Shown here in pieces: positions 8,850-17,746 of a stretch of 64,000 nucleotides of DNA; position 1 is the first letter of the stretch, and each line of letters begins with the position of its first letter. Source of the stretch: Halalkalibacter alkalisediminis (lineage in GTDB: Bacteria; Bacillota; Bacilli; Bacillales; Bacillaceae_D); NCBI RefSeq assembly GCF_028610705.1, contig NZ_JAQQWT010000011.1, positions 47,065-111,064 on the forward strand, written 5' to 3'. Under the pieces are notes generated by a model. That model did no database searches. It worked only from the letters and a program-made list of their open reading frames with translations, and had not been told where the DNA came from. A program made the position numbers and the translations under genes.

Positions 8850-10274
8850 ATGGATTTCTTAAATACTCTAGTTGGACAAGCCAATACACTTTTATGGGGG
8901 AATATTTTAATTGCTTTATTAATAGGTTTAGGAATTTATTTTACGATTGGAAGTAAATTTGTTCAAATACGTCATATTGGCGAAATGTTCCGTATTTTAA
9001 AAGATAAAAATACGATTTCCCAGAAAGGCGAAAAACAAATTTCTTCACTTCAAGCATTCTTTATTGGTGCTGCAACTCGTATTGGAACAGGGAACGTTGC
9101 GGGAGTTGCGATGGCCATTGCTTTAGGTGGACCTGGTGCGGTTTTCTGGATGTGGGTTGTTGCCGTGCTCGGTGGCGCGAGCGCTTTCATCGAAAGTACT
9201 TTAGCGCAAATTTATAAGGTGCCTGATAAAGTAGGATTCAAGGGCGGACCTGGTTATTATATGAAAAAACAATTAGGAAAGAAATGGATGAGTACTATTT
9301 TTGCAGTTACGATTATAGCATCCTTTGGTTTAACTTTTAATGCAGTACAGAGTAATACGATTGCTGAAGCATTCAATTCTTCGTTCGGAATTAAAGGAGG
9401 AGTAGTAGGAATAGTATTAGCCATATTAGCAGCCATCATTATTTTCGGTGGAGTTAAACGCATTGCAAATTTCTCATCTGTAATCGTACCAATCATGGCG
9501 TTCTTTTATATTGGTTTAGCTTTGTATGTTTCAATTACAAACATTACAGAAATTCCAGCTGTTATAGGTTTAATTGTAAAAAGTGCTTTTGGACTTGAGC
9601 AAGCTGTTGGTGGTGGAATAGGCGCTGCCATCATGATGGGGGTAAAACGTGGGTTATTCTCTAACGAAGCAGGTATTGGTAGTGCGCCAGTCGCAGCTGC
9701 AACTGCATCCGTGTCCCATCCAGTAAAGCAAGGTTTTGTCCAAGCATTAGGGGTATTCTTTGATACTATATTAGTATGTTCAGCGACTGCGTTTATCATT
9801 TTATTATCTGATTCTTATGGTTCTGGTTTAGAGGGAATTGCACTAACGCAAGCCGCTATGGGAGAACATTTCGGTCCTTGGGCTGGAATATTCTTATCCT
9901 TTGCGATCTTAACATTTGCCTTTAGCTCTATCATTGGAAGCTACTACTATGGAGAAGCAAATATTGGGTTTATTCATTCCAGCAAAACAGCACTTTTGGT
10001 TTATCGTTTACTGGTACTTAGTATGATTGTATTTGGTTCTGTTGCAAGCTTACAGATTGTTTGGGATCTTGCAGATCTTGCAATGGCATTTATGGCATTA
10101 ACTAACCTTATTGCCATTGGAATACTTGGAAGAATTGCTTTTAAAGCATTGGACCATTACATGCAACAACGTAAAGCAGGTCAGGACCCTGTCTTCTATG
10201 CTGATGATATTGAAGGTTTAAAAGGTATAGAAGCGTGGCCAAAACGTGAGCAAGAGAAGAAGCAAATCAGTTAA
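8850..10274 (+). CDS. Alanine/glycine:Na+ symporter (AGCS family)
   Basis: Sodium-coupled import of alanine, glycine or a related amino acid. The 474-residue protein has the family hallmarks: GAATRIGTGNVAGVAMAI followed by LGGPGAVFWMW, the GFKGGPGYYM segment, and KRGLFSNEAGIGSAP in the centre, with about ten to eleven hydrophobic spans. Length is usual for AGCS. The ATG follows a G-rich ribosome site (GGGGG, 6 bases away). It lies between proline dehydrogenase and P5C dehydrogenase genes and behind a sigma-54 promoter, so it may take up an amino acid handled by the same regulon; the B. subtilis paralogue AlsT/GlnT handles glutamine, so the exact substrate is open. A terminator follows at 10321. 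Confidence 0.9.
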   Translation: MDFLNTLVGQANTLLWGNILIALLIGLGIYFTIGSKFVQIRHIGEMFRILKDKNTISQKGEKQISSLQAFFIGAATRIGTGNVAGVAMAIALGGPGAVFWMWVVAVLGGASAFIESTLAQIYKVPDKVGFKGGPGYYMKKQLGKKWMSTIFAVTIIASFGLTFNAVQSNTIAEAFNSSFGIKGGVVGIVLAILAAIIIFGGVKRIANFSSVIVPIMAFFYIGLALYVSITNITEIPAVIGLIVKSAFGLEQAVGGGIGAAIMMGVKRGLFSNEAGIGSAPVAAATASVSHPVKQGFVQALGVFFDTILVCSATAFIILLSDSYGSGLEGIALTQAAMGEHFGPWAGIFLSFAILTFAFSSIIGSYYYGEANIGFIHSSKTALLVYRLLVLSMIVFGSVASLQIVWDLADLAMAFMALTNLIAIGILGRIAFKALDHYMQQRKAGQDPVFYADDIEGLKGIEAWPKREQEKKQIS

Positions 10275-10320
10275 TAAGAACTAAAAGAAACATTTGGGAG
10301 GTACATTTATCTTTCTATAA

Positions 10321-10375
10321 AAAAAAGAGCCCAACCTTTGGTAGAGTTAAAGTGAACTAAAGGCTAGGCTCTTTC
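10321..10375 (+). terminator. Terminator after the AGCS symporter
   Basis: Arms AAAGAGCC (10324-10331) and GGCTCTTT (10367-10374) with further inner pairing (CCTTT / AAAGG); a T-rich tail follows. Confidence 0.7.
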
Positions 10376-10400
10376 TATGAGAAGAATAAAGGATTCAACG

Positions 10401-10529
10401 ATGTCTTTCAATTTACGGATCAAGGTTGCTTTTAATGGAGGCGACTTGCCTCTGATTGGAAATGATTTACTCGTCAAAGAATTTAATGAAAAAGTAGGGT
10501 TACATGAATTGATTATAGATCTTCGTTAG
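10401..10529 (+). pseudogene. N-terminal relic of an IS1380-type transposase
   Basis: A 42-residue frame reading IKVAFNGGDLPLIGNDLLVKEF then EKVGL. IS1380-family transposases begin with a very similar segment (F-x-GG-DLSSDGG-LLL-KEF), and full proteins exceed 400 residues. The frame stops at 10527-10529 and the rest of the element, including any terminal inverted repeats, was not found. It marks a past insertion between the symporter and the P5C dehydrogenase gene. Confidence 0.5.
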
Positions 10530-10677
10530 TCGGACTAATAATCACATAACACTTGGGCTCTAAAATAAATATCATGTGGGCGCATTAACCGCAATTCTGT
10601 ATTCATCGGTACGGATATTCGTGTCATAAAGCTGGACACATTAACTCTTGACCACTAAGATTACGTTCATTATGCCC

Positions 10678-11296
10678 TCAAAGATAATTTCCCCTCTCTC
10701 CAGTCTTAATGACTACATAAAAATTCGATGCGCTACCTTTCGCATACTTTCCCCACCCCCATAAGGCTTCATAATAAGCAATTTGTTCTTCTAGAAAAGC
10801 GTTCACCTTCACGTGGACCGTATCTTCAAGATTTTGATATTCCACTTCATCAAACTCCGTACTTCTAGCTAAAGCTGGGTGCAATAATCAGTTTCAGATT
10901 CTTTCCTCTCAATAGAAGCCATAATGATAAAACTTTTTCTTCCTTGGTAACAGGGATTTTAATATCACATTTTTTTACCTGAACGAATTCTTCTAGAGAC
11001 GTCTTTCCTTTCCCATAAAGCAATGGATTAAATCTCACCTTACTTCCCCCACCTTTAAAAAGATATTTTGCCTCCCATAGCCCTGGGTAACTTGATTGCC
11101 GATCTTAATAATATCCCTCCACCAGGACTAAACACTTTTTGACTTGCTGTTGGTTGCTTATTTTCTCTTTTTTGTTCGTGTTGAATTTGTTCTCCTTGTG
11201 CTGACTTAACTCCTTTTGGAATCTCCGCCTGTTCAATAGTCTTGGGTTAAGCCACAACTCTTCCTCTTTTTCCCACAACGGGGATGATAAAGTCAT
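10678..11296 (-). pseudogene. Unrecognised broken gene
   Basis: From an ATG at 11296 with an AAGAGG ribosome site, one frame runs 63 codons to a TAA (11105-11107), stays open beyond that stop through residues such as RFNPLLYGKGKTSLEEF and KIPVTKEEKVLSLWLLLRGK to about 10890, and then the coding character moves to another frame (DTVHVKVNAFLEEQ, YYEALWGWGKYAKGS) ending at 10678. Joined, it would be a protein of about 200 residues. I do not recognise the family. One stop and one frameshift suggest recent decay. Confidence 0.35.
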
Positions 11297-11316
11297 GCCT
11301 CTTGACTATTTTTTAT

Positions 11317-11345
11317 ACAAAAGTGTAAAAGGTAAACACTTTTGT
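11317..11345. promoter_or_regulatory. Perfect 10-bp palindrome, candidate enhancer site for pruA
   Basis: ACAAAAGTGT (11317-11326) and its exact complement ACACTTTTGT (11336-11345), 9 bases apart, about 80 bases upstream of the -24 element of the pruA promoter. The right arm recurs identically at 8455-8464 before the other plus-strand sigma-54 promoter. Position and shape fit the binding site of a RocR/PrdR-like activator. Confidence 0.6.
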
Positions 11346-11359
11346 AAACCGATTGTACA

Positions 11360-11396
11360 AAAACACATTTCAGTCATTTTGATGAAAATGTGTTTT
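11360..11396. repeat. Second inverted repeat upstream of pruA
   Basis: Arms AAAACACATTT (11360-11370) and AAATGTGTTTT (11386-11396), 15 bases apart, just upstream of the sigma-54 promoter. It could be a second activator or IHF-like bend region, or the terminator of a lost upstream transcript. Confidence 0.5.
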
Positions 11397-11423
11397 AAAA
11401 AGACTTTAGTGCCTTTTTACTTT

Positions 11424-11440
11424 TTGGCACAAATATTGCA
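11424..11440 (+). promoter_or_regulatory. Sigma-54 (-24/-12) promoter of pruA
   Basis: TTGGCAC (11424-11430), five bases, TTGCA (11436-11440): perfect consensus, 51 bases before the pruA start codon. Confidence 0.88.
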
Positions 11441-11490
11441 TTGCTTATAGGTGTATACAAGATAAACTACACAGGAAGGAATGTGAAAGT

Positions 11491-13122
11491 ATGAGTAACG
11501 GAATTTTCAAAATCCCAACACCTAAAAACGAGCCTGGTAATACATATGCTCCAGGTACAAAAGAGAGGGAAACATTAAAGGCAGAATTAAAACGCCAATC
11601 TGATAACGTAGTCGATATCCCTGTGATTATTAATGGAGAAAATATTAAGACAGATACAGTGAAACAAGTGGTTATGCCTCATGATCATCAACATGTTTTG
11701 GCAAATTTTTCGCAAGCTGGAGAAAAAGAGTTGCGTGATGCTGTAGAAGCGGCAATGGCTGCAAAAGAATCATGGGCAAATATGCCATGGGAACACCGTG
11801 CATCCATTTTCTTAAAAGCTGCTGATTTAATCTCTGGTCCATACCGTGACGTAATCAATGCTGCCACGATGTTAGGACAATCCAAAACAGCTTTTCAAAC
11901 AGAAATTGATGCTGCACAAGAATTAGCAGATTTCTTACGTTTTGGCGTTGATTATGCTAATCAAATTTACCAAATTCAACCGGATAGTGTGAAGAATATT
12001 TGGAATCGTTTAGAATACCGACCATTAGATGGTTTTGTATTGGCCATTTCTCCATTTAACTTCACCGCAATTGGCGGGAATTTACCATCAGCTCCTGCAA
12101 TAATGGGGAACGTAGTCGTTTGGAAGCCAGCAACAACTGCTTTACTATCAAATTACTACTTTATGCGTATTTTAGAAGAAGCAGGATTACCAAAAGGCGT
12201 AATCAACTTCGTACCTTCTCGTGGTTCACAAGTATCGGAGGTAGTATTAACAGACCCTCGTATGTCTGGATTCCATTTTACTGGATCAACAAGTACGTTC
12301 CAAACAATTTGGAAAGCAGTAGGAGAAAACATTACAAACTATAAATCATATCCTCGTTTGGTTGGGGAAACGGGTGGAAAAGACTTTGTATTTGCTCACG
12401 AAACTGCACAAGCAGACAAAGTAGTAGCTGGCCTTGTTCGTGGTTCGTTTGAATACCAAGGTCAAAAATGTTCAGCAGCCTCTCGTGCTTACATCCCTGC
12501 AAGCATGTGGGAAGAAGTGAAAGCTGGTGTAGTGGAAGAAACGGCTAAGCTTAAAGTAGGGGATATCCAAGACTTTACAAACTTCATGGGTGCAGTCATT
12601 GATAAAGCAGCTTTTGATTCAATCACAAGCTACATCGACTATGCTGCAGCTTCTGAAGAAGCAGAAATTATTGCTGGTGGTACTTATGATGATTCTGTTG
12701 GATATTTCGTTCAACCGACAATCATTGTGACAACAAATCCAAACTTCAAAACAATGGTAGAAGAAATTTTCGGACCAGTATTAACGATTTATGTATATGA
12801 AAATGATAAATTAGAAGAAACATTGACTGCAGTAGATACAGCGTCCATGTATGCATTAACAGGCGCGATCTTTGCACAAGATCGTCAAGCAATTATGCAC
12901 TTAGAACGCCGCTTATCTGGTGCAGCTGGAAACTTCTATATCAATGATAAACCAACTGGTGCGGTGATTAATCAACAACCATTTGGCGGTTCTCGTGGTT
13001 CTGGTACAAACGATAAAGCAGGTTCTGTATTTAACATGATTCGTTGGACAAGTCCTCGTATTATCAAAGAAAACTTTGCTCCAACTACAGAAATTGCATA
13101 TCCATTTATGGATGCAGAATAA
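11491..13122 (+). CDS. pruA: 1-pyrroline-5-carboxylate dehydrogenase, ALDH4A1-like type
   Basis: Oxidises P5C / glutamate semialdehyde to glutamate with NAD+. At 543 residues and with GETGGKDFVFAHE (Glu293, general base) and YQGQKCSAASRAY (Cys327, nucleophile), it belongs to the ALDH4A1-like group common in Bacteroidetes and eukaryotes, not to the ~515-residue RocA group usual in Bacillus. The GFHFTGST nucleotide-binding turn, EEIFGPVLTIYVY and the C-terminal NDKPTGAVINQQPFGGSRGSGTNDKAG region are all intact. An AGGAAGG ribosome site precedes the ATG. Transcription starts from a sigma-54 promoter. It completes the proline pathway begun by proline dehydrogenase at 7 kb and presumably replaces the ruined rocA at 1.6-2.5 kb. 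A strong terminator follows. Confidence 0.93.
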   Translation: MSNGIFKIPTPKNEPGNTYAPGTKERETLKAELKRQSDNVVDIPVIINGENIKTDTVKQVVMPHDHQHVLANFSQAGEKELRDAVEAAMAAKESWANMPWEHRASIFLKAADLISGPYRDVINAATMLGQSKTAFQTEIDAAQELADFLRFGVDYANQIYQIQPDSVKNIWNRLEYRPLDGFVLAISPFNFTAIGGNLPSAPAIMGNVVVWKPATTALLSNYYFMRILEEAGLPKGVINFVPSRGSQVSEVVLTDPRMSGFHFTGSTSTFQTIWKAVGENITNYKSYPRLVGETGGKDFVFAHETAQADKVVAGLVRGSFEYQGQKCSAASRAYIPASMWEEVKAGVVEETAKLKVGDIQDFTNFMGAVIDKAAFDSITSYIDYAAASEEAEIIAGGTYDDSVGYFVQPTIIVTTNPNFKTMVEEIFGPVLTIYVYENDKLEETLTAVDTASMYALTGAIFAQDRQAIMHLERRLSGAAGNFYINDKPTGAVINQQPFGGSRGSGTNDKAGSVFNMIRWTSPRIIKENFAPTTEIAYPFMDAE

Positions 13123-13132
13123 TTTAATAATG

Positions 13133-13174
13133 AAAAAAAGAGGTTGAAATGTTTTGTTTCAACCTCTTTTTTTA
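13133..13174 (+). terminator. Terminator after pruA
   Basis: A-run, stem AGAGGTTGAAA / TTTCAACCTCT with a 7-base loop, then seven T; symmetrical and able to work on both strands. Confidence 0.9.
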
Positions 13175-13602
13175 CTAGATTTGTCCATCTCTTTCTGACA
13201 TCTGTATGTACTGGCTCAAGTAATCTCCTGCTTTTCCCCTGTTCCACACAGAACATGCAAATTTCCCAGCATTCTGCATTCCATCTACCATTATGTACTA
13301 GATTATAAGTTCTTCGTTACTTTTAGACATAAGGATTTTACCGACCTTTTCGAGTCCGCACTTGATTCGGTATTGATTTATCTTATTTATGATTGATTTG
13401 CGCAGACCTAATGTTTGGCTTTCTGATAAATCCTCTCATTCTTTAGAAATTACATAAAATAATTGATGTCAATTATCGATATTCCCAACCTCCAGTTCTT
13501 GCGATACTAGATAAAAGGACCCACCTAATTGATAGCATCGATTATAATCAAAAAAGATTTGCAGCAGCAGATTGGAAAGTAATTACCGATATAAGAAATT
13601 GA
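13175..13602. other. Gap with two short coding relics
   Basis: No intact gene. On the minus strand 13291-13175 a 38-codon frame ends in GKAGDYLSQYIQMSERDGQI but has no ribosome site. On the plus strand 13447-13602 a frame of about 50 codons reads PPVLAILDKRTHLIDSIDYN and FAAADWKVITDIRN before its stop, with protein-like composition and no start. Neither family is recognised; both look like ends of decayed genes. Confidence 0.35.
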
Positions 13603-13614
13603 TAAAAGTTTTTA

Positions 13615-13863
13615 TTAGTTGTATCTTCTAAGAAAAACAGAGCCTCTCCATAGGAAAGGCTCCTTACTCACTATTACACCTGTTTTAATCTTTTCTACAA
13701 GTAGTGAACAGCACTCAACGTGTCCAGAGTGTATGTGGCAATACAAAGGTGCTGGTGGGTTTATCACATTCTTAAGACCTTTTTCTTTCAGAAAACACAC
13801 TTGATCAAAATAAAAGTTGACGGCTGCAAAGGAACTTGAAAAAACTGAATAAAATAAGTACAC
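13615..13863 (-). pseudogene. Unknown gene relic with an HVEC..LLV motif
   Basis: The minus-strand frame contains PPAPLYCHIHSGHVECCSLL followed by VEKIKTGVIVSKE, then runs through an intrinsic terminator. A diverged copy of the same module (SKHVECYELLVRE) occurs at about 2530-2600 next to the ruined rocA, and the two DNA segments align over about 60 bases. The N-terminal part has no convincing start. The family is unknown to me. Confidence 0.35.
13632..13662 (-). terminator. Terminator of the HVEC relic
   Basis: On the minus strand GAGCCTTTCC and GGAGAGGCTC pair around a 3-base loop and are followed by TGTTTTTC. Confidence 0.75.
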
Positions 13864-13931
13864 ATGAGTTGATGTGATTCATTTTTTCTCTAACTTTTTG
13901 AGAGTTACATCATTTCACTGTCCTCATCGCA

Positions 13932-14894
13932 TCAACATTCTTTTTCAAAGTTATCAAGCAATGCACGCACTTCATCTGTTGATTTGGTGTTCATCAATTG
14001 ATTTCTTAATTCACCAGCTCCACGAAATCCTTTGACATAAATTTTGAAAAAGCGATGAAGCCCTGTGATTGAACGTGGCAGTACCTCCGCATATTGATCT
14101 TGAAGATCAAGCTGCAGTCTTAATAGATCAAGGTATTCTTTGCTGCTATGCTCTTTGGGCTCTTTTTCAAAAGCAAAAGGATTTTTAAAAATCCCTCGCC
14201 CGATCATAACGCCATCAATACCATATTGTTCAGCAAGCTGTAGCCCAGTTTGACGGTCAGGAATGTCTCCATTGATTGTTAGCAGTGTATTGGGTGCGAT
14301 ACGGTCACGTAATTTTTTGATTTCCGGAATTAGCTCCCAATGCGCATCTACTTGGCTCATTTCCTTTCTTGTACGTAAATGAATAGAAAGGTTCGCAATA
14401 TCCTGTTTTAAAATATGCGTTAGCCACTCCTCCCACTCATTTACATCCTTATAACCAAGTCGTGTTTTCACGCTGACAGGCAGTCCGCCCGCTTTTGCTG
14501 CTTGAATAAGTTCTGCCGCAACGTCTGGACGCAGAATAAGGCCACTCCCCTTCCCTCTCGAGGCCACATTCGGTACAGGGCAGCCCATATTAATATCTAT
14601 GCCTTTAAATCCTAGCTCTGCCATGCCAATACTCATTTGACGGAAATATTCGGGATGATCCCCCCAAATATGTGCCACCATTGGCTGTTCATCCTCTGTA
14701 AAAGTCAAACGTCCACGCACACTTTTCATACCCTCTGGATGACAATAGCTATCCGAGTTTGTAAACTCTGTGAAAAATACATCCGGTCGACCGGCTGCAC
14801 TTACTACGTGACGAAAAACAACATCTGTCACATCTTCCATCGGTGCAAGTACAAAAAAGGGTCGTGGTAAATCACGCCAAAAATTATCTATCAT
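13932..14894 (-). CDS. tRNA-dihydrouridine synthase
   Basis: FMN/NADPH-dependent reduction of uridine in the tRNA D-loop. The TIM-barrel starts with [17 protein letters not shown] and holds the catalytic motif [19 protein letters not shown] (Cys as general acid), SVKTRLGY, and the FMN-phosphate site [15 protein letters not shown]. The start at 14894 (320 residues) makes the protein begin [14 protein letters not shown] as in relatives, with GAGAGGA about 11 bases upstream; extension to 14966 has no family match. Which Dus subgroup (and hence which uridine) is not clear. It stands alone, without an obvious operon partner. Confidence 0.92.
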   Translation of the reverse strand: MIDNFWRDLPRPFFVLAPMEDVTDVVFRHVVSAAGRPDVFFTEFTNSDSYCHPEGMKSVRGRLTFTEDEQPMVAHIWGDHPEYFRQMSIGMAELGFKGIDINMGCPVPNVASRGKGSGLILRPDVAAELIQAAKAGGLPVSVKTRLGYKDVNEWEEWLTHILKQDIANLSIHLRTRKEMSQVDAHWELIPEIKKLRDRIAPNTLLTINGDIPDRQTGLQLAEQYGIDGVMIGRGIFKNPFAFEKEPKEHSSKEYLDLLRLQLDLQDQYAEVLPRSITGLHRFFKIYVKGFRGAGELRNQLMNTKSTDEVRALLDNFEKEC

Positions 14895-15098
14895 TTCAAA
14901 CTCAAATCCTCTCACTATGAATACAACTTCCAACCCTAGGTTAAAAATTAATGCCGAATGTTCCACTTCTTTTTCACTTATATCATGCTTAATTACTTAT
15001 GATCAAATACAAATACATTTGGACATTTATAATTTTTGAAAATCAGCAATGTTTATTTTAACGAAAATCGTTCCTGAATGGTATTTTTATAAACAAAT

Positions 15099-15134
15099 AA
15101 GCAGATGATATAGATTTTTCTATATCATCTGCTT
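15099..15134 (-). terminator. Terminator after rlmCD
   Basis: Perfect 14-bp arms AAGCAGATGATATA / TATATCATCTGCTT just after the rlmCD stop; T-rich on the minus strand beyond the stem. Confidence 0.8.
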
Positions 15135-15139
15135 TTCTA

Positions 15140-16510
15140 TTATACCAACTCCAACCGCGCTACACACTCCACATGTGTTGAATGCGGAAACATATCCACC
15201 GGTTGCACTTCTTTCGTCTCATATCCACCAGCCTCTAGGATTTTCAAATCCCTCGCCAACGTAGCAGGATTACAAGACACATAAACCACACGCTTTGGCT
15301 TCATCGATAGGATTGTCTCTAGCAATTCCTCATCACACCCTTTTCGAGGAGGATCAACCACGACTACATCTGCTCTTACCCCTTGTGCATACCACCATGG
15401 CATCACTTTTTCGGCCTCTCCTACGGCGAAGTCGACATTGGTGAAGCCGTTTAATTCGGCATTGCGTTTTGCATCGGCAATCGCATCTGGAACAATTTCT
15501 ACTCCGTACACATGCTTAGCGCGTTGAGCGAGGAATAGCGAGATCGTACCAATTCCACAGTAGGCATCTATGACGGTTTCTTCTCCTGTTAGATCCGCGT
15601 ATTTCAGAGCTTGGTCGTAGAGGACTTTCGTTTGCTCTGGATTGACTTGATAGAACGAACGAGCTGATATGGCAAATTTAATATCACCAATGTAATCATG
15701 GATGTACTCATCGCCCCATAGAACGATCGTTTCATCACCGAAGATGACATTGGTTCGTTTCGTATTGATGTTTTGAACGATTGATTTGACGTTCGGTACT
15801 TCCGCTACAATTTCATCGATGATCGCTTTTTTGTTCGACAATTCTTGGCCTCTTGTGACTAATACGACCATAACTTCATTCGTGACCTTTCCTTTACGAG
15901 CCACAACATGTCTTAAGGTTCCACGGTGCTTCTCTTCATCATAGCCTCGAATTCCGTGTTTGTTTGCAATCTTTTTGACGACACGAATGATCTGATCATT
16001 CTCTTCATGTTGAATCAAACACTCATCCATATCGATTATTCGGTGGCTTCGTTCTTGGTAAAAACCTGCAATGACAAGGCCGCCTTCTTCACCAACTGGT
16101 ACCTGGGCTTTGTTGCGATAACGCCACGGGTTTTCCATACCTAGTGTGGGATGAAGCGTTACCTCTTTTAAGCCACCAATTCGTTCTAGTACATCCTTCA
16201 CTTGCTTTTGTTTGGATATTAACTGGGCTTCGTAACTTAAGTGTTGAATTTGACAGCCTCCACATTGGTGATAGATTGGACATGGCGGTTCAGCTCGGTG
16301 TTCACTTGCTTCTTTTATTTCAAGTAGGCGAGCAAAGCCATAGCCTTTGTTCGTCTTTACTACTTTAATATCGACAGTTTCTCCTGGTAATGCTTTTGGT
16401 ACAAATAACGTGTAGCCATCTACTTTGGCGACACCGGCTCCTTCATGGGTTAAATCTTCAATCGTCACTTGAAGCTGGTCGTTTTTCTTCACTGGTAGTT
16501 GCTGTTTCAT
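15140..16510 (-). CDS. rlmCD: 23S rRNA (uracil-5-)-methyltransferase, RumA family
   Basis: SAM-dependent m5U formation in 23S rRNA; the B. subtilis orthologue YefA (RlmCD) modifies U747 and U1939. N-terminal TRAM domain (residues 8-65), an iron-sulfur cluster site [10 protein letters not shown] (Cys 77, 83, 86, with a further Cys in MDECLIQH), the SAM site [19 protein letters not shown], the [15 protein letters not shown] motif and the catalytic [13 protein letters not shown]. Length 456 is normal. AAGGACGG lies 9 bases before the ATG. The neighbour dgkB is conserved in B. subtilis, supporting orthology. Confidence 0.95.
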   Translation of the reverse strand: MKQQLPVKKNDQLQVTIEDLTHEGAGVAKVDGYTLFVPKALPGETVDIKVVKTNKGYGFARLLEIKEASEHRAEPPCPIYHQCGGCQIQHLSYEAQLISKQKQVKDVLERIGGLKEVTLHPTLGMENPWRYRNKAQVPVGEEGGLVIAGFYQERSHRIIDMDECLIQHEENDQIIRVVKKIANKHGIRGYDEEKHRGTLRHVVARKGKVTNEVMVVLVTRGQELSNKKAIIDEIVAEVPNVKSIVQNINTKRTNVIFGDETIVLWGDEYIHDYIGDIKFAISARSFYQVNPEQTKVLYDQALKYADLTGEETVIDAYCGIGTISLFLAQRAKHVYGVEIVPDAIADAKRNAELNGFTNVDFAVGEAEKVMPWWYAQGVRADVVVVDPPRKGCDEELLETILSMKPKRVVYVSCNPATLARDLKILEAGGYETKEVQPVDMFPHSTHVECVARLELV

Positions 16511-16626
16511 AATTCATTCCGTCCTTTTAGGTCTATTCGTTTTGTTATTGTACCACATTCAAGGACTGTCTCGAAATGAGCGGTGATTTCTTGATTGTTC
16601 GTGTGTGAATTCACTTTTTATAGAAT

Positions 16627-16659
16627 AAAAAAAGAACCTTCCAATTATAAGAAGGTTCC
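16627..16659 (-). terminator. Terminator after dgkB
   Basis: Minus strand: GGAACCTTC, 8-base loop, GGAAGGTTC, then seven T. Confidence 0.88.
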
Positions 16660-16669
16660 ATCAAATGGG

Positions 16670-17572
16670 CTATCTTCGTAACGTACGTCCTTTGGGTGTC
16701 AGCATCTCAAAATGTTGATATAAATTAACAAATTCCGTTGGTAGTTGCCCACCATGTTCTCCATCTAAGTTCAGTTGCATATCGCCTTCGACTTCTACTT
16801 TAATGCGGTTGGCATGTACATACATCACTTTAGAATGATGAATGTGCTCACCTCTAAGCGCTAATGTGCAGAGGTGTAAGAATTCTGGAAACGAAAGCTT
16901 TTTTACAACAATAAAGTCAAACATCCCATCTTGAAGGGAAGCATCTGGAGCTAATTTTTCGAATCCCCCTACCGAATTCGTATTAGAAACGAGAAACAAC
17001 ATAATTTCTCCTTCAAATAATTTCCCATCATATTCTATTTTGACTTTTCGCGGGGCTACTTGTGGAAGTTTTTCAAGCCCCTTAATATAATAAGCTAATT
17101 GTCCTACTGCTGTTTTCAGCTTACTAGGAACTTCATACGTTAATTCTGTTAATGTACCACCCGCTGCAATGTTGATGAAGTATTTTTCACCAGCACGTCC
17201 AATATCGATCGGCTCGAAATGATCTCCACAAAGAACATCACACGCCTTTTCAATATCTCTAGGAATGTGAAGAGCTCTAGCAAAATCATTTGTCGTACCA
17301 GCAGGAATCAGACCGAGGCTTGGTCTTTCTTTTAAAGGAGCCAATCCATTTACGACTTCAAAAATCGTTCCATCTCCACCCGCAGCAATCACTAAATCAT
17401 ATCCATTTTCTCCTGCTTTGCGAGCAGCTCGCTTAGCACAACCTTCACCTGTTGTTGCATGTGCTGAAGTTTCATATCCTGCTTTTTCAAGTCGCTCTAA
17501 TATATATGCCAAACTTTTACGAATTTGTTCACGCCCAGACGTTGGATTGTAAATAAGTCGAGCTCTTTTCAT
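16670..17572 (-). CDS. dgkB: Diacylglycerol kinase
   Basis: Phosphorylates diacylglycerol released by lipoteichoic acid synthesis so that it re-enters phospholipid metabolism. The DAGK catalytic domain begins YNPTSG, with AAGGDGTIFEVVNGL (ATP site), GLIPAGTTNDFARAL and DIGRAGEKYFINIAAGG. The start at 17572 gives 300 residues, with AAGGAG 8 bases upstream; a 30-residue extension in the open frame lacks both a ribosome site and similarity. It lies between rlmCD and gatB as in B. subtilis (yerQ), each gene with its own terminator. Confidence 0.94.
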   Translation of the reverse strand: MKRARLIYNPTSGREQIRKSLAYILERLEKAGYETSAHATTGEGCAKRAARKAGENGYDLVIAAGGDGTIFEVVNGLAPLKERPSLGLIPAGTTNDFARALHIPRDIEKACDVLCGDHFEPIDIGRAGEKYFINIAAGGTLTELTYEVPSKLKTAVGQLAYYIKGLEKLPQVAPRKVKIEYDGKLFEGEIMLFLVSNTNSVGGFEKLAPDASLQDGMFDFIVVKKLSFPEFLHLCTLALRGEHIHHSKVMYVHANRIKVEVEGDMQLNLDGEHGGQLPTEFVNLYQHFEMLTPKGRTLRR

Positions 17573-17681
17573 TGTAGATCTCCTTACTTCATTAACATAA
17601 TTATCTCTAGATAATATCACTATCCTACTTGTATTGTACCTTACAAGGACACCATTCAGCAAATGGACAAATCATTTTACG

Positions 17682-17719
17682 AAAAAATCTGATCTCTCTA
17701 TCATTAGAGAAATCAGATC
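17682..17719 (-). terminator. Terminator of the gatCAB operon
   Basis: Minus strand: ATCTGATTTCTCT / AGAGATCAGAT stem followed by six T, 30 bases beyond gatB. Confidence 0.85.
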
Positions 17720-17746
17720 TATATCTCTTGTTCACAAGACAGCTGG

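Noticed and set aside
11105..11296. 63-residue minus-strand frame as an independent small gene
   Set aside because: Coding character continues past its stop in the same frame, so it is better read as part of a broken longer gene.
1649..13645. Identical 14-mer GTTTTTCTTAGAAG at the end of the rocA relic and at the HVEC relic
   Set aside because: T-rich tail of two terminators; such matches are expected by chance in 64 kb of AT-rich DNA.
13620..13800. HVEC relic as the C-terminus of a RumA-type methyltransferase (which ends HVECVARL)
   Set aside because: Only the HVEC tetrapeptide is shared; upstream residues do not fit the methyltransferase and the relic extends further.
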